A stretch of 64,000 bases of DNA from Sclerodactyla briareus. Taxonomy: Eukaryota; Echinodermata; Holothuroidea; Dendrochirotida; Sclerodactylidae. The stretch covers positions 62,001 through 126,000 of the forward strand of contig JAODTK010005561.1 in NCBI GenBank assembly GCA_026419785.1, read 5' to 3'. This document shows positions 23,876 through 34,565 of this stretch, in pieces; positions within the stretch are counted from its first letter, which is position 1, and each line of letters begins with the position of its first letter. Position numbers and translations under genes: made by a program. A model generated the notes under the pieces. That model searched no databases. It had not been told where the DNA came from and saw only the letters and a list, made by a program, of their open reading frames with translations.

Positions 23876-24177
23876 ACAAACCAGGTAAACCTGGTAAAGG
23901 CCTGAAGTGACTGAGGTATGGTTCCAAAGGAGATCACCATCACCTGGACTCACCACTCATCTGACGGGGGAAGTCCCATCATTGGCTACACCCCCATTGA
24001 ACAGAATACTTCTCCAGCACTCGATGGGTCATGTGACAGCAGGACCAGAGACCACCTTCACTATTTCAGAACCTGAACTGATGACTGAATATTCAGTTCC
24101 GTGTTAAGCGAGATAAGGCTGGCTCGGGCCATGATAGTGAACCTTCAGAACCTACAAAAGGCCCAAGGAGCCTTTCG
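23876..24177 (+). CDS. Array FN3 exon R11
   Basis: The acceptor is TTTTCCAG; the donor has an extra T (GTTGAGTG). Domain blocks are present with indels near 23895, 23950 and 24110. Confidence 0.78.
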
Positions 24178-24424
24178 GTTGAGTGAAGTTTCTATTCTCA
24201 TGACACATTTGATAAATATCAGGGTTGACAAAAAAAGTTGAAATTCCCATATTATTATAACGAGTATGATAAGTGAAATATTGGAATTGTATCTACTGAA
24301 TTCTCACAAAAAAAAGTTATGCAAAGTTGGAATCCTTTCCCAATCACTTTGTTAGTTTGGAATATAAAAACACTTTTTCTATTTTTGAGTATAAAACATC
24401 CTATTTCTTGTCACAAATTTTCCA

Positions 24425-24729
24425 ACAAAACAGGTCACCTGGTAAGCCTGAAGTGACTGAGTATAGTCCAAAGCAGATATCATCATCACTGGATCCACCA
24501 TCATCGGAAGGGGGGGGAAGTCCCATTCCTTGGCTACACCATTGAACAGAAAGACTCCACCAGCACTCGATGGGTCAATGTGACCAGCAGAGAACCAGAG
24601 ACAACCTTCACTATCAAGAACTGAGCCTGGATACTGACTATTCAGTTCCGTGTTACTGCGAGCCATAAGGCTGGACGCGGCCTGCTAGGAACCTTCAGAC
24701 CTACAACAAGGCCACCACAGGAGCCTTCG
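24425..24729 (+). CDS. Array FN3 exon R12
   Basis: The acceptor has lost its G (TTTTCCAACAAAA). The donor GTGAGTG is intact. STRWVNVTSREPETTFTIK is readable. Confidence 0.77.
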
Positions 24730-24986
24730 GTGAGTGAAGTTTCTTATTATATTAACATTTTTAACTATCGTTTTGCGAAAAAAGTGAAATTCCCCGGTTA
24801 TTATAAAAGTATGATAAGTTGAAAGGTGGAATATTGTATCTCACTAATTATCTCACAAAAAAAAAATGTATGCAAAGTGGAATCTTCCTTCAAATCAATT
24901 CTGTTGTTGGAAATAAAACACCCTTCTTTCTATTTTTGGATGGGATGAAACAACCCTCCTAATATTTCTTGTCACAAATTTTCCAG

Positions 24987-25282
24987 ACAAACAGGTTAAA
25001 CCTGGTAAGCCTTGAGGGACTGAGTATGGTCAAACGGGGATCACCATCACCTGGATCCACCATCATCTGACGGGGGAAGTCCCATCATTGGCTACACCAT
25101 TGAACAGAAGACTTCTACCAGCCCTCGATGGGTCAATGGACCAGCAAAGAACCAGAGACAACCTTCCAATATCAAGACCTGAACCTGATACTAATAGCAA
25201 TTCCGTGTTACTGCAGAGAATAAGGCTGGACTAGGCCATGCTAGGAACCTTCAGGACCTAAAAAGGCCAAGGAAGCCTTTCG
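24987..25282 (+). CDS. Array FN3 exon R13
   Basis: Splice sites are intact (TTTTCCAG and GTGAGTG). DGGSPIIGYTIEQKTSTS is readable; the other blocks are shifted. Confidence 0.79.
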
Positions 25283-25527
25283 GTGAGTGAAGTTCTTATT
25301 CTCATGAACATTGTAAATATAAGTTGTTGACAAAAAAAGTGAATTCCCATGTTATGTTACCAATTATGTGATAAGTTGAAATGTGGAATGATCTCACTCA
25401 TATCTCCAAAAAAAATGTATGCAAAAGTTGTGAATCATTCCCAAATCAATTTGTTGTTTCAGAATTAAAAACACCTTCTTTCTATTTTTGAGTAAAAAAT
25501 CATATTTCTTGTCACCAAATTTTCCAG

Positions 25528-25824
25528 ACAAACCAGGTAAACCTGGTAAGCCTGAAGTGACTGAGTATGGTCCTAAGGAGCTCACCATCACCTGGAATCC
25601 ACCATCATAATGACGGGGAAGTCCAATCATTGGATACACCATGAACAGAAGACTTCCACCAGCACTGAGGGTCATGTGACCAGCAAAGAAAGCCAGAGAC
25701 AAACCTTCCTATCAAGAACCTGAAAAGTGATAATGAATAATCAGTTCCGTGTCTGCGAGAATAAGGCTGGACTCGGCCCTGTAAGTGAACCTTCAGACCT
25801 ACAAAAAGGCCAAGGAGCCTTTCG
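25528..25824 (+). CDS. Array FN3 exon R14
   Basis: Splice sites are intact (TTTTCCAG and GTGAGTG). KPGKPGKPEVTEYGPKELTI is readable at the start; a gap in the DGG block (TAATGACGGGGAAGTCC) shifts the frame. Confidence 0.79.
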
Positions 25825-26073
25825 GTGAGTGACGATTTCTTTTTCGCATAAACATGTAAATATCCAGGTTTTTGAGAAAAAAAGGAAAATTCCCATGTTA
25901 TTAAAACAAGTTAGGATAAGTTGAAAATGTGGAAGTGATTCATAATAAATCTTTTCACAAAAACATGTAGCAAAGTTGTGAATCTTTCCCAAATCAATTC
26001 TGTTAGTTTGGAAAAAAACACCTTACTTTCTATTTTTGATGAAACATCATATTTCTTTCACAAAATTTTCAAG

Positions 26074-26382
26074 TAAACCAGGTAAAACCTGGGAAATTGA
26101 AGGACTGGATATGTCCAAAGGGGAGATCACCATCACTGGAGTCCACATCATCTGACGGGGGGATGGGAGGGAGTCCCATCATTGGGCTACACCCATTGAA
26201 CAGAAGACTTCTACCCAGCACCGATGGGTCATGTGAACAGCAAGGAACCAGAGACACATGCATATTCAAGAACCTGATAACTGATACTGAATATCAATTC
26301 CGTGTTACGGCAGAGAATAGCTGGATCGGGCCCCATGCGAGTGGAACCCCTTCAGACCTTACAAAGGCAAAGGAGCCTTTAG
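26074..26382 (+). CDS. Array FN3 exon R15
   Basis: The acceptor reads TTTTCAAG and the donor GTGAGTG. A G-rich insertion near 26158 resembles the one in R7, in the same block. Confidence 0.77.
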
Positions 26383-26620
26383 GTGAGTGAAGTTTCATTA
26401 TTCGCTGAACATTGTAAAAGCAGTTTGACAAAAAAGGGAAATTCCCATGTTGTTATTTACTTAATTATGATAAGTTGAAATGTCGGAATGGTATGTCAAT
26501 AAATCTCCCAAAAAAAGTATGCCAAGTGATGAATCATTCCAAACAATTCGTTAGTCAGAATAAAACAACCATTCTTTCTATTTTTGGTAAAACATCATAT
26601 TCGTGTCACAAAATTTCCAG

Positions 26621-26923
26621 ACAAACCCAGGTAAAACTGGTAAGCCTGAAGTGACTGAGTATGGTCTAAAGGAGATCACCATCACCTGGACTCCACCATC
26701 ATCTGACGGGGGAAGTCCCATCATTGTCTACACCATTGAACAGGAAGACTTCCACAGCACCGATGGTCAATGTGACCGCAAAAAGACCAGGATGACAACC
26801 TTCACTATCAAGAACCTGAAACTGATTGATTATGAATATAAGTGCGTGTTACTGCAGAGAATAAGGCTGGACGCGGCCCTGCTAGTGAAACCTTCCGACA
26901 TAAACAAGGCCAAGCTACCTTTG
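26621..26923 (+). CDS. Array FN3 exon R16 (last copy)
   Basis: KTGKPEVTEYGLKEITITWT and PPSSDGGSPIIVYTIEQ are open. The acceptor is AATTTCCAG. The donor GTAAGA and the following intron differ from the array, so the right array boundary is at this exon's 3' end. Confidence 0.82.
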
Positions 26924-27899
26924 GTAAGATTTTAAAAGCAAATGCGATAAAGTCCCCCATATTCATAATGCAAACTTGGCAGTTGTGCTTGCAAGTAGGA
27001 GTCAATGACAGTTAAAAATGATGTTTTTAAGTACTTTAGCTAGCTGGGTCAGGCATGTTAACAGACTCATTGGATAAAGTTAAAACTAGTAGAGTAGACT
27101 CATAACATTATGATATATATGTCAGAGGGATGCGTATTATAGATTTTAATGTGTATGTCTAGTCAATGTGTCAAATTGCATGATTATGCAAACTTTCAAG
27201 CTTGGTATTTTGTTTTATCTCTATATTGTAATCACTATTGTACATTAATTTTGCTGACTCTGCTATATATAGTGTGGAATAAATGCCCACACGGGCAGTC
27301 AAAGTTGTAAACATGTTTCAACACAGGATTCAAACATGTGACCATTAGGTCAAAGTCTTCTTAAATTATGAGGAGGCTGATTAAATAGCTATGGAAATAT
27401 AAATAATCTGACCAAAACGGATTGTTAATAGGAATCTCTGTCAACATCATGCATACTAAAAATGTGTCACAATACTTGCCCAAAACCATAAATTCATCTT
27501 TTGTTAGTTGAAAATGTGACAATTAATTCACTTCGAAGATAATTAGTCATGAGAGAGGATTCTGTAGTGAGTGGTAGTGTTGCTAGCTGACTTGTGTGAG
27601 GGAGAGACAACATAACTTCTCCGCATTGTTGAGTTAATTAAACATTGGAACAATGGAATATGTAACATAATATCGGTGTTCATCAGCTGTTATATCTTGC
27701 ATCATTGTGCAATAGGGATCCCTCTAGTTTCTGAAATAATTTTAATAATTATGGACGTGAAAATAATGGCCCCCCAATAACTCCACATAGGAACATAATA
27801 TTAGAACTGGTTTGGACCTACTAATAAGATTTCATTACCATTGATATAAACTTCATTGGATTCAAGAATGGCAATGTCCTAATCCTTTTCTTCTTCTAG
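26924..27899. other. Intron after the array
   Basis: AT-rich intron with no repeat or domain recognised. Confidence 0.5.
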
Positions 27900-28194
27900 A
27901 GGGGCATCCCCACCAGGCAGGTCCGAATGTTGTGGATATTGATAGCACCTTCAATGGAAAATATCTGGGCCCCACCAGAGAGTGATGGTGGATCACCAGT
28001 CAAACTGCTATTTCATTGAAAAGAAAGATCGGTTCACCACGCGGTGGACAAAGGTCAAGAGACTGCCAATCACAGAGACGTATACCCATTGTCGACCTGA
28101 AGGGGATGAGTACCAGTTCAGGGTTATTGCAGAGAACTTGGCGGACAGAGCAAACAAGGAACCATCAGAACAAACGTTGCCAAGCCCCCATTTG
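27900..28194 (+). CDS. FN3 domain exon 21 of the run
   Basis: NVVDIDSTF, APPESDGGSPVK, then EKKDRFTTRWTKVKRLPITE, DEYQFRVIAENLADRANKEP. Frame breaks near 27965 and 28005. The acceptor is TTCTTCTAG and the donor GTAGGT. ENLADRANKEPSE resembles the end of the exon at 15080. Confidence 0.83.
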
Positions 28195-29345
28195 GTAGGT
28201 GCTTCATCATAATAGTGGTCTCAATGAGTCATTGATGTATATCTGTCATTTCAATGAAGTGTAAAATCTAATCAGTATATGTCCATTACATGATTAAAGA
28301 AATCAAGCACAAACTCTGCCATGTGGAGTAGAAATGATACATCCTGTGCCAATTTGGAGATCTATCATAGCACTTTAGTCAGTCGAGTCTAGGGATAAGT
28401 AAGAAGAGAAGAGAACCATTCAATTGATCCAAGGAGGAAATTGGTGTCTCGCACATACGCAATACCTGTTACCACTTACATTGCAGTTACCCACTTAATA
28501 GCCGCTGGGATCTGGCAAATTCTTTTAGCTTGTCGCTGGCCATACTGTCATTCCGTTAATGCCTGACCTTCAATGAATGTGTAGAAAAGATGTATCAAGA
28601 GATCTTACAATGAAACTAAAGAACAAAAGTTAACAGTTTAGGATAAAGACAAAGATAGAAGACTTTCCCACAACCTAGCGGACTCTAAGTTGTCGTTGAA
28701 AGTGCGATTGCACGGGGACGTGAGGAGTTATGCTAGCCAATTAGTTCTCGTGTTCAGCATGCCTCAGTCTGCGCTGCCGCTGTTGATGACACCGTCACAA
28801 AGAACAGGAAGGGGGTTGGCTACAGTCATTTCCAGACTGATCTAGCTATTGGTTTGTTGACCTCCAATGACTCGCCCAGCTTTTTTTAATTACGTGATCG
28901 ATGCGAGGCACGTGCATGTTATATTCTGAGCAACTTGTATAAACACTGATACACACAGTATTCAGGGATACTGCTCTCATGAACCAACCAGCGAACATTC
29001 CTATACAACAACAAGAAGTGATAATTCAGTTTCGGGGCTATTTTCTCCACGCTCGGGGGAGGGTGAAAGATGGAAGAGGCCAAGAGAAACACGCACCGCA
29101 CGGCCCCCCATGCCAAATCGAAGGGGAGAGGGAATGGAAAAATAGCAACCCTAAATAAAATCCAACCACACAAAAATAAAATTGTAGTATTAGGTCATAA
29201 TTTTTAGTCCTATACTCTACCAATTGAAAAAATGGAATAATAAAATATTCTCACAAAGGGATTTCCTCTCAATAAGATGAAGTTCTGAATTATTAGGAGA
29301 ATGGTGCTAAATGATAGGGTATATTTTTCCTCATTGTGATTTCAG
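28195..29345. other. Intron
   Basis: A 1.15 kb intron. Nothing recognisable is seen on either strand. Confidence 0.5.
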
Positions 29346-29657
29346 ATGTCCCTGGGGCCCTCCTAGCATACCAGAGATATCAGACATTGATAGTACCAGA
29401 TGGACTTGACATGGATGCCACAGAGGAATGATGGTGGGGCAGAACATCATTGGGTATATCGTGGAGCGGTGTGAGGCAGGAACCAAGAAGGTGGTCATAG
29501 GCCCACAAGGACGATCTGGTATCCGATCTTCACCCCTCACGGAGGGGAACTGAGAGAGGGGACCGAGTACGTTTTCAGGGTCGAGTGCTGAGAATGTGGC
29601 TGGAGTCAGGTGATATTCGCTGAGGCACATTGCCAACAAAAGCCAAGCCTCCCTATG
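29346..29657 (+). CDS. FN3 domain exon 22, heavily frame-broken
   Basis: PEISDIDSTRWT, NIIGYIVERCEAGTKKV, then in another frame AENVAGVR and a KAKPPYG-type end before donor GTAACC. The acceptor is GATTTCAG. The W.PP block is distorted (TGGATGCCACAGAGGAATGA). More divergent than most. Confidence 0.68.
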
Positions 29658-30260
29658 GTAACCTATAACGCTTAGGGGTTAAAGTGAAATCGAGGGAACT
29701 CCCATTTATATGCAAAATGACTTTATCCCAAATATTGATTCGAGCTGCGGGACATGGGATCCACCGACTAGGTTGGATGTCAATGAGACCTAGACTAGAT
29801 ACCAGTAAACTGTCTTTCTTTCAGCATGTGGTCTGCATCTTCGGATGCATTTGTTTTTCTTCTCTGTGAAGCAGAGGTTTTTTCTAATGATTATTTAGAT
29901 AAAGATTTTCAAGGGAGTTAACAGCATTATATTGAAATGAGGCTCTTATGAGGGCTTCCATTAATCTTGGGAACCCTCCTATATACTGTTGCCCGTCTAT
30001 TTCGGATACTTCGCGGTTATTTTATTCTATGTTCATATGCTCCTGGCAAAACTCGTGTTGAAAGAAGCTTTCAAAGAAGGACTTCCAGAATTTAAGACCT
30101 CCTTATACTATGTCCTGCAATGTTTTAATCAGCTAATCCACATATCAAACCAAGTTGGCATATCCATGAAAAGTTGTTGCAATTCTATGTTTCTTCTTTA
30201 TTGTGCCCACACGCATGAGAAATTTATAACAAGCTTCTCCACAACAATTTTAATACACAG
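29658..30260. other. Intron
   Basis: AT-rich intron; nothing recognised. Confidence 0.5.
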
Positions 30261-30563
30261 ATGGTGCAATTAGCCCTGAGAAGCCCACTGCCCAAGTTGA
30301 CAGAAATAGCTCGCAGTAGTCAAATGGGCGCCACCAAAGACGACGGAGGCTCACCGTATAGGACTATATGGTGGAGAAAGAGCGAGGACACCTCTCGAAG
30401 ATAGATGGGCACCAGTCAACAAGTCACCAGTCCGAGACAAGCTTCACTGTGAATGGGCTCTTTGAGGGGGGGAACCCGTATGAGTTCCGTATCCGTTGCG
30501 GTCATAAGGCAGGACAAAGTCAGCCCAGTGTTCCATGTGAACCCACAAGCTAAATACCAGTCG
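30261..30563 (+). CDS. FN3 domain exon 23, frame-broken
   Basis: [14 protein letters not shown]-like block is read across frames at 30322-30360, followed by DYMVEKERG, SETSFTVNGLFEGG, YEFRIRCGHKAGQSQPSVP. The acceptor is AATACACAG and the donor GTGAGT. Read literally, the exon ends in an in-frame stop (ACAAGCTAAATACC), again an indel effect. Confidence 0.74.
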
Positions 30564-30635
30564 GTGAGTTTAATCCAAAATCAAAAATCTACCTCTGGAA
30601 TCAGCGCTACTCTACCTTTTTCATACATACCTACG

Positions 30636-30790
30636 TGAGTTTTTGGAGCTCCTGATCTGATTTGTAGCTAGGAGGTCTAGAGTTTGAATTCACAGGTCAT
30701 GCCTTAATTGTTTTTACTCTTTTTTTTTTTTTACAAAAAAAATGCATCCCACTGTCCTTGTGCATGGCGTTCCTGCAACCGGTAGGAAAA
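30636..30790 (+). mobile_element. Possible degraded tRNA-derived SINE
   Basis: GGAGCTCCTGATCTGATTTG, then GTCTAGAGTTTGAATTCACA, resemble the anticodon arm and B box (GTTTGAATTC) of a tRNA-derived head, followed by an unrelated body with T/A runs. The A box is poor. Confidence 0.35.
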
Positions 30791-31084
30791 GGTTAGGTGG
30801 TGCTGCTCAACCAAAAGTTTCGAAATTGGAGTGCAGTACACTCTGCCACCTTAATCCAGCCTTCTCCTGCCCCTGCCTGTATTGGATGGCCGATGAGCTG
30901 TAATTTAGTAATTTTTCTGTAATTGGTGCAGCTATAATGGTCTAGGCAGTAGAGGACTGTCATGACTTCTGTGTCACTGAAAAGAGTGTAGGCAAGAGGT
31001 ATCAGTGGGTTTTTGTTTTAAAGTGTGTTGTAGGGTTTTATGCCAGCAGGGTCATGGTACGACTTGTGTTGTATTCGCCTGTCC

Positions 31085-31395
31085 AAAAGATGCTCATAAA
31101 TGTCTGATTCAATAATTCATGCCCAAATTCCAAAATTTTGTCATATGTTCACAAAACTGGTGAATATGGTCTTCCTTCAGTGCCCGAAACTTTTCAACAA
31201 GATTAAGGGTTCATTGGACGGTTCATTCAAAGTGCTACTGCTGATACTATATTTTTGAGCACATGTTAAGTGCTTAAACCAGAAATCTGAAAGCAACACA
31301 CATGGAAATGCTGTAATTGTTCGACATTGTGCCTTGAAAGAAAGTACTACTGATTGTGGCAAACCGGGCGAGACACTGGGGGCGATGTTATGTAG
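31085..31395. repeat. Dispersed repeat shared with the 9.8-10.4 kb intron
   Basis: AACTGGTGAATATGGTCTT, CGAAACTTTTCAACAAGATT and ACACATGGAAATGCTGTAAT, then GACACTGGGGGCGATGTTAT, match the order of words at 9880-10390. It is therefore the same dispersed element, here as a single unit. Confidence 0.5.
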
Positions 31396-31769
31396 GTGTG
31401 CTTATGGTATGCCACTTCTCCCACCCACTCCACCAGAAACATCAGCATCTTCACAATTAGGCTATAGTGGAGTTAACAAAGTGAGGGACAACGGGACAAT
31501 GAAAGGTTAACACATATCCTATAAATGATGTTTCTTCTCCACTTTTACAATGGTAGTTTATCAAGTAACATCCCTCCTGAGCGATTAGTCTGTTTCAGTA
31601 CTAAAATTATGTTGTTCTTATATCCAGGGGGGGGAATTAGGTATTAAAAAATTGTTAATATTTGTCATTTGTATTTTTTCAAAGCAAGGAGAATAAATTA
31701 TAGACTGCAGGACAAAGGTAGTACATTCACAGCAAGAAGCATTTCACGAACAATTGCCACATTTCCCAG

Positions 31770-32070
31770 ACACTCCAGGAGAAATGGAGAAACCCACTGT
31801 CTCTGACATCACAGAGTCGACTGTAAACCTGTCTTGGACTCCACCTAAGTCAGATGGAGGTGCTGAGATCACGGACTACGTCGTGGAGAAGAAGGATCGC
31901 TTCAGCCCACGGTGGAGCCGGGTAGATGATGGTGCCGGTGATCAGACGAGCCTGGTCGTGAATGGACTGAAGGAAGGGGAGGAGTAACGTTTTAGAGTGG
32001 ACCCCTAAGAAAAAGGCGGGTGAGGGCAAACCAAGCCCCCCTGCAACTGCCACGCCCCAAATCTGTATTG
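31770..32070 (+). CDS. FN3 domain exon 24 (type a)
   Basis: PGEMEKPTVSDITESTVNLS, WTPPKSDGGAEITDYVVEKK, DRFSPRWSRVDDGAGDQTSL and VVNGLKEGEE are open. A lost C at about 31985 makes a false stop (GAGGAGTAACG), after which EFRV-, KAGEGKPSPP- and SIG-like blocks follow. The acceptor is TTTCCCAG and the donor GTAAGG. Confidence 0.88.
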
Positions 32071-32690
32071 GTAAGGAGAATGGCCTATACTCACAATCAG
32101 TGTCATTGTCAAGAGTTTCAGAATGCTTATTTCCAAGACTAGGGGATGGTATAACCAATGCACCTGTGCCCAGTGAGATTCTGTTCAGTTTCTGTAGGTT
32201 CTCAGTATCTTCTATAGCTAGTGGAATGATCATTACTGTGTGATCAAGATGGATATTGATAATAACCTGTCCTGTCTTATCTCCTGGTTGATCATCGTAT
32301 ATGAATAAATTAGCAAAAATTCACAAGTAATCTCCAAGATTACCAGCTTACCATTATTGGACATTATCATTTCAATCTGTTTCTTGTTACATTCCCAAAT
32401 GAGTCCTGTTACAAAGACGAGACAGCTCCTATCAGTTCCCCCCCTATCCAGCGTCACCCTACTTCACAGTTGAGTGTCCTCAGATCCTCATCCACTTAAT
32501 CCTGCCTAATATTTCAGGGCTTTCAAAATGGTCAATGGCCCGTATTCCCAAACACTACACACCACCCTGAAGTAGGTTCAGTGATGCATGTCATCTATCG
32601 ATCCCCTGTGTTGAAAAAAAATAATGTATTCACAGATTCGTTTTCATCAAACTTCATTATTCAAAGGAATCTCCCCCTCTTTTATTTTAG
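32071..32690. other. Intron
   Basis: AT-rich intron with no recognisable element. Confidence 0.5.
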
Positions 32691-32994
32691 ATGTTCCAGA
32701 TGCCCCTGGCATCCCAGAACGGCATGACGTGTCACCCCCCCATCATCTATCTCCTGACATGGTCGCCTCCTGAGAACGATGGTGGCTCGCCGATTCAAAG
32801 GGTACCATCTGGAAACTAAGGGAGCTGCACAGCCGGGACCAAGGTGACCAGAGACCAGATTGATGAGACCAGCTTCACTGCCAAGGGACTCAAGGAGAAT
32901 GAGGAGTACCAGTACAGGGTGATAGCTCTCAACAAGAGAGGAGAGAGTAAGCCAAGCAAGCCTTCTGAGGTCATCAAGGCTGCTTATCCTTTCA
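32691..32994 (+). CDS. FN3 domain exon 25 (type b)
   Basis: DVPDAPGIPERHDVSPP, LTWSPPENDGGSPI, YHLETKGA, then TKVTRDQIDETSFTAKGLKE, NEEYQYRVIALNKRGESKPS and KPSEVIKAAYPF. Indels lie near 32745, 32800 and 32830. The acceptor is TTTATTTTAG and the donor GTAAGT. The LETKG and NK(K/R)GES..PSKP motifs define the type-b FN3s, which recur at 44.5, 46.1 and 48.4 kb. Confidence 0.85.
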
Positions 32995-33451
32995 GTAAGT
33001 AAAGAATAAATTTGGGATATTCGTGAGGTTCATTGATTGATCACAGGCCTCACAGAAGGTGCTTAAGGAGTATGAAGAATAGCAGTACCAGAAATAGAAT
33101 ATACTCCCACAAGAGTGAGCAACCAAGTAACCATCTGATGCCATTGAGGATGTTCAATTCCGGAGGAAATTCAGATTCATGTGGGTTCTTGTTGGAAATG
33201 TTGAAGGGCTTGTTTCAAGGTAATTGGCTGGGGGGGAAAGGAAAAACTCAAGGTTATCAAAAGGCTCTTGGGAAGAAAGCCAAGCAAAACTTTTAATGAC
33301 ATAACAGCTGTATTCATAAGTCAATCACCGAAAATCGGAATAATCAGGCAGTCATGGATAGTAAAGAATCAATGTATTCATGGGAGGCAAAATTGTGAAG
33401 ATTCTGTCATATCCTGACCTGCTTTTTCCTGCAACTTTTTTCGCCCCTCAG
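32995..33451. other. Intron
   Basis: Partway through (33047-33150) runs a stretch with CAAGAGTGAGCAACCAAGTA and GGAGTATGAAGAATAGCAGT that looks like a degraded copy of the type-b exon tail (EEYQYR...NKR.E.. PS). Otherwise nothing. Confidence 0.4.
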
Positions 33452-33746
33452 AAATACCTGATGCAACCAAGGCACCAAAGTTGAGAGTGTGATGGAAGAC
33501 AGCGTTACACTGAGCTGGGAAAAACCAGAGAGTGATGGTGGCTCTGACATAACAGATTACATCATTGAGAAGAAGGACAAGTTCAAGCCAAGGTGGACGA
33601 AGGTGCGCAACGGTCTCGGAGACAAGACCGAGCTGACAGTGGACAAGCTTGAAGAAGGGGGATGAATATGAGTTCAGAGTGACCCCCGGAACAAGGCTGG
33701 GGAGGGTAAACCTAGCTACTGCTAGCGCAACCCCACAGCTCCAACG
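33452..33746 (+). CDS. FN3 domain exon 26 (type a)
   Basis: VESVMEDSVTLSWEKPESDG, GSDITDYIIEKKDKFKPRWT, KVRNGLGDKTELTVDKLEEG, then after an extra G near 33661 DEYEFRVTP and NKAGEGKPS. The acceptor is CCCCTCAG and the donor GTAAAG. Confidence 0.86.
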
Positions 33747-34565
33747 GTAAAGTATATTATGGTACAAAAACCTAAATACACCTACTGATGGATCATTGAG
33801 AGTTTAGAGTCACTCTGAGGAAACAAGGTCAGTTATAAGTCTAGCCTTCGAGAGTGCAAGCCAGCAACACTCGTTGCTAGTCCCAAGGCCGGGTAAATAG
33901 GGGGGAGGTGACGCTAAGAAAGGCATCCAGTCATAGAATTCTAGGCCTTTTACTATGCTGACGGACAAGCTTTGGAACCAACAGGAACCTAAGCTTACAA
34001 GCAGGGGAGTCATAAATGGCAGTTGCATGGTGTAGTTCGGACAGCCATGATCCGTCCAACCCAACTGTGGAACCGGCAAACATTAAACTGGATGATGATG
34101 AGTAGCGAAGATCAAACCTATACAAGGCCTGGCAAGGTAGCAGACCTGATATACTCTATTGGAGACTGATCTTCTGTCACATGTAACACAGAATAAGGTC
34201 TTTCAATGGTGAAATCCAGATGCGGATGAAAATGTTGTAAGTTGAATCCCAGGACTGATCAGCTCCTTCTTTTGTGGTGTGCCCTTTAGCAGGCCACTTT
34301 ATTTTTATGGGGCTCAGCTTCACCCAGGTAGTAATAGGGGCCCTGTGAGGAACCAGAGTGCAAAATGCCCCTACAATGGTGGCGATAAGCAAGTATATAT
34401 TTCATAATCTATATAAACAACCGACACTCACGTGGAAAATGTTATTCAACCACTATAGTATAGTAGGGCATTATGAGAATTAGCATTTCGAGAATATTGT
34501 AACTACCCTTTCTGGAAGTCTGTAACAACCTAAATTCAATCCCATTCCTCCCACAACAACACCAG
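33747..34565. other. Intron with an FN3 tail relic and LINE/SINE-like sequence
   Basis: GAGAGTTTAGAGTCACTCTG at 33796 resembles the EFRVTP block of type-a FN3 exons and may be a relic. It runs into the retroelement-like segment at 33850-34105. Confidence 0.45.
33850..34105. mobile_element. Possible non-LTR retroelement fragment
   Basis: Contains AGTCCCAAGGCCGGGTAAAT, then GAAAGGCATCCAGTCATAG, phrases I associate with LINE-derived repeats of many invertebrates. It ends in GGATGATGATGAG, similar to the (GAT)n tail at 48328-48343. Recognition is from memory of repeat vocabulary and is not secure. Confidence 0.3.

Larger units (their letters stand above)
18400..26923 (+). repeat. 16-copy tandem array of FN3 exon plus intron, period about 548 bp
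   Basis: Sixteen FN3 exons lie at intervals of 530-564 bp (mean 548). Both the exon and the roughly 250 bp intron are repeated. Shared words include CATCACCTGGACTCCACCAT, GGGGGAAGTCCCATCATTGG, AGAATAAGGCTGGACTCGGC, and in the intron ATCTTTCCCAAATCAATTCT. The consensus domain has EITITWTPPSSDGGSPIIGY, RWVNVTSKEPETTFTIKNLK, PDTEYQFRVTAENKAGLGPA and KAKEPFG. Single-base indels are far denser here than in neighbouring exons. Confidence 0.95.
30564..31769. other. Intron with a tRNA-like SINE head and a dispersed repeat
   Basis: Holds a possible SINE head near 30640-30705 and the 31085-31395 repeat, which is also found at 9.8-10.4 kb. T- and A-runs lie at 30719-30741. Confidence 0.5.

Noticed and set aside
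18400-26923. CRISPR-like or prokaryotic repeat array
   Set aside because: Units are 548 bp with splice sites and FN3 coding sequence; the window is clearly eukaryotic.
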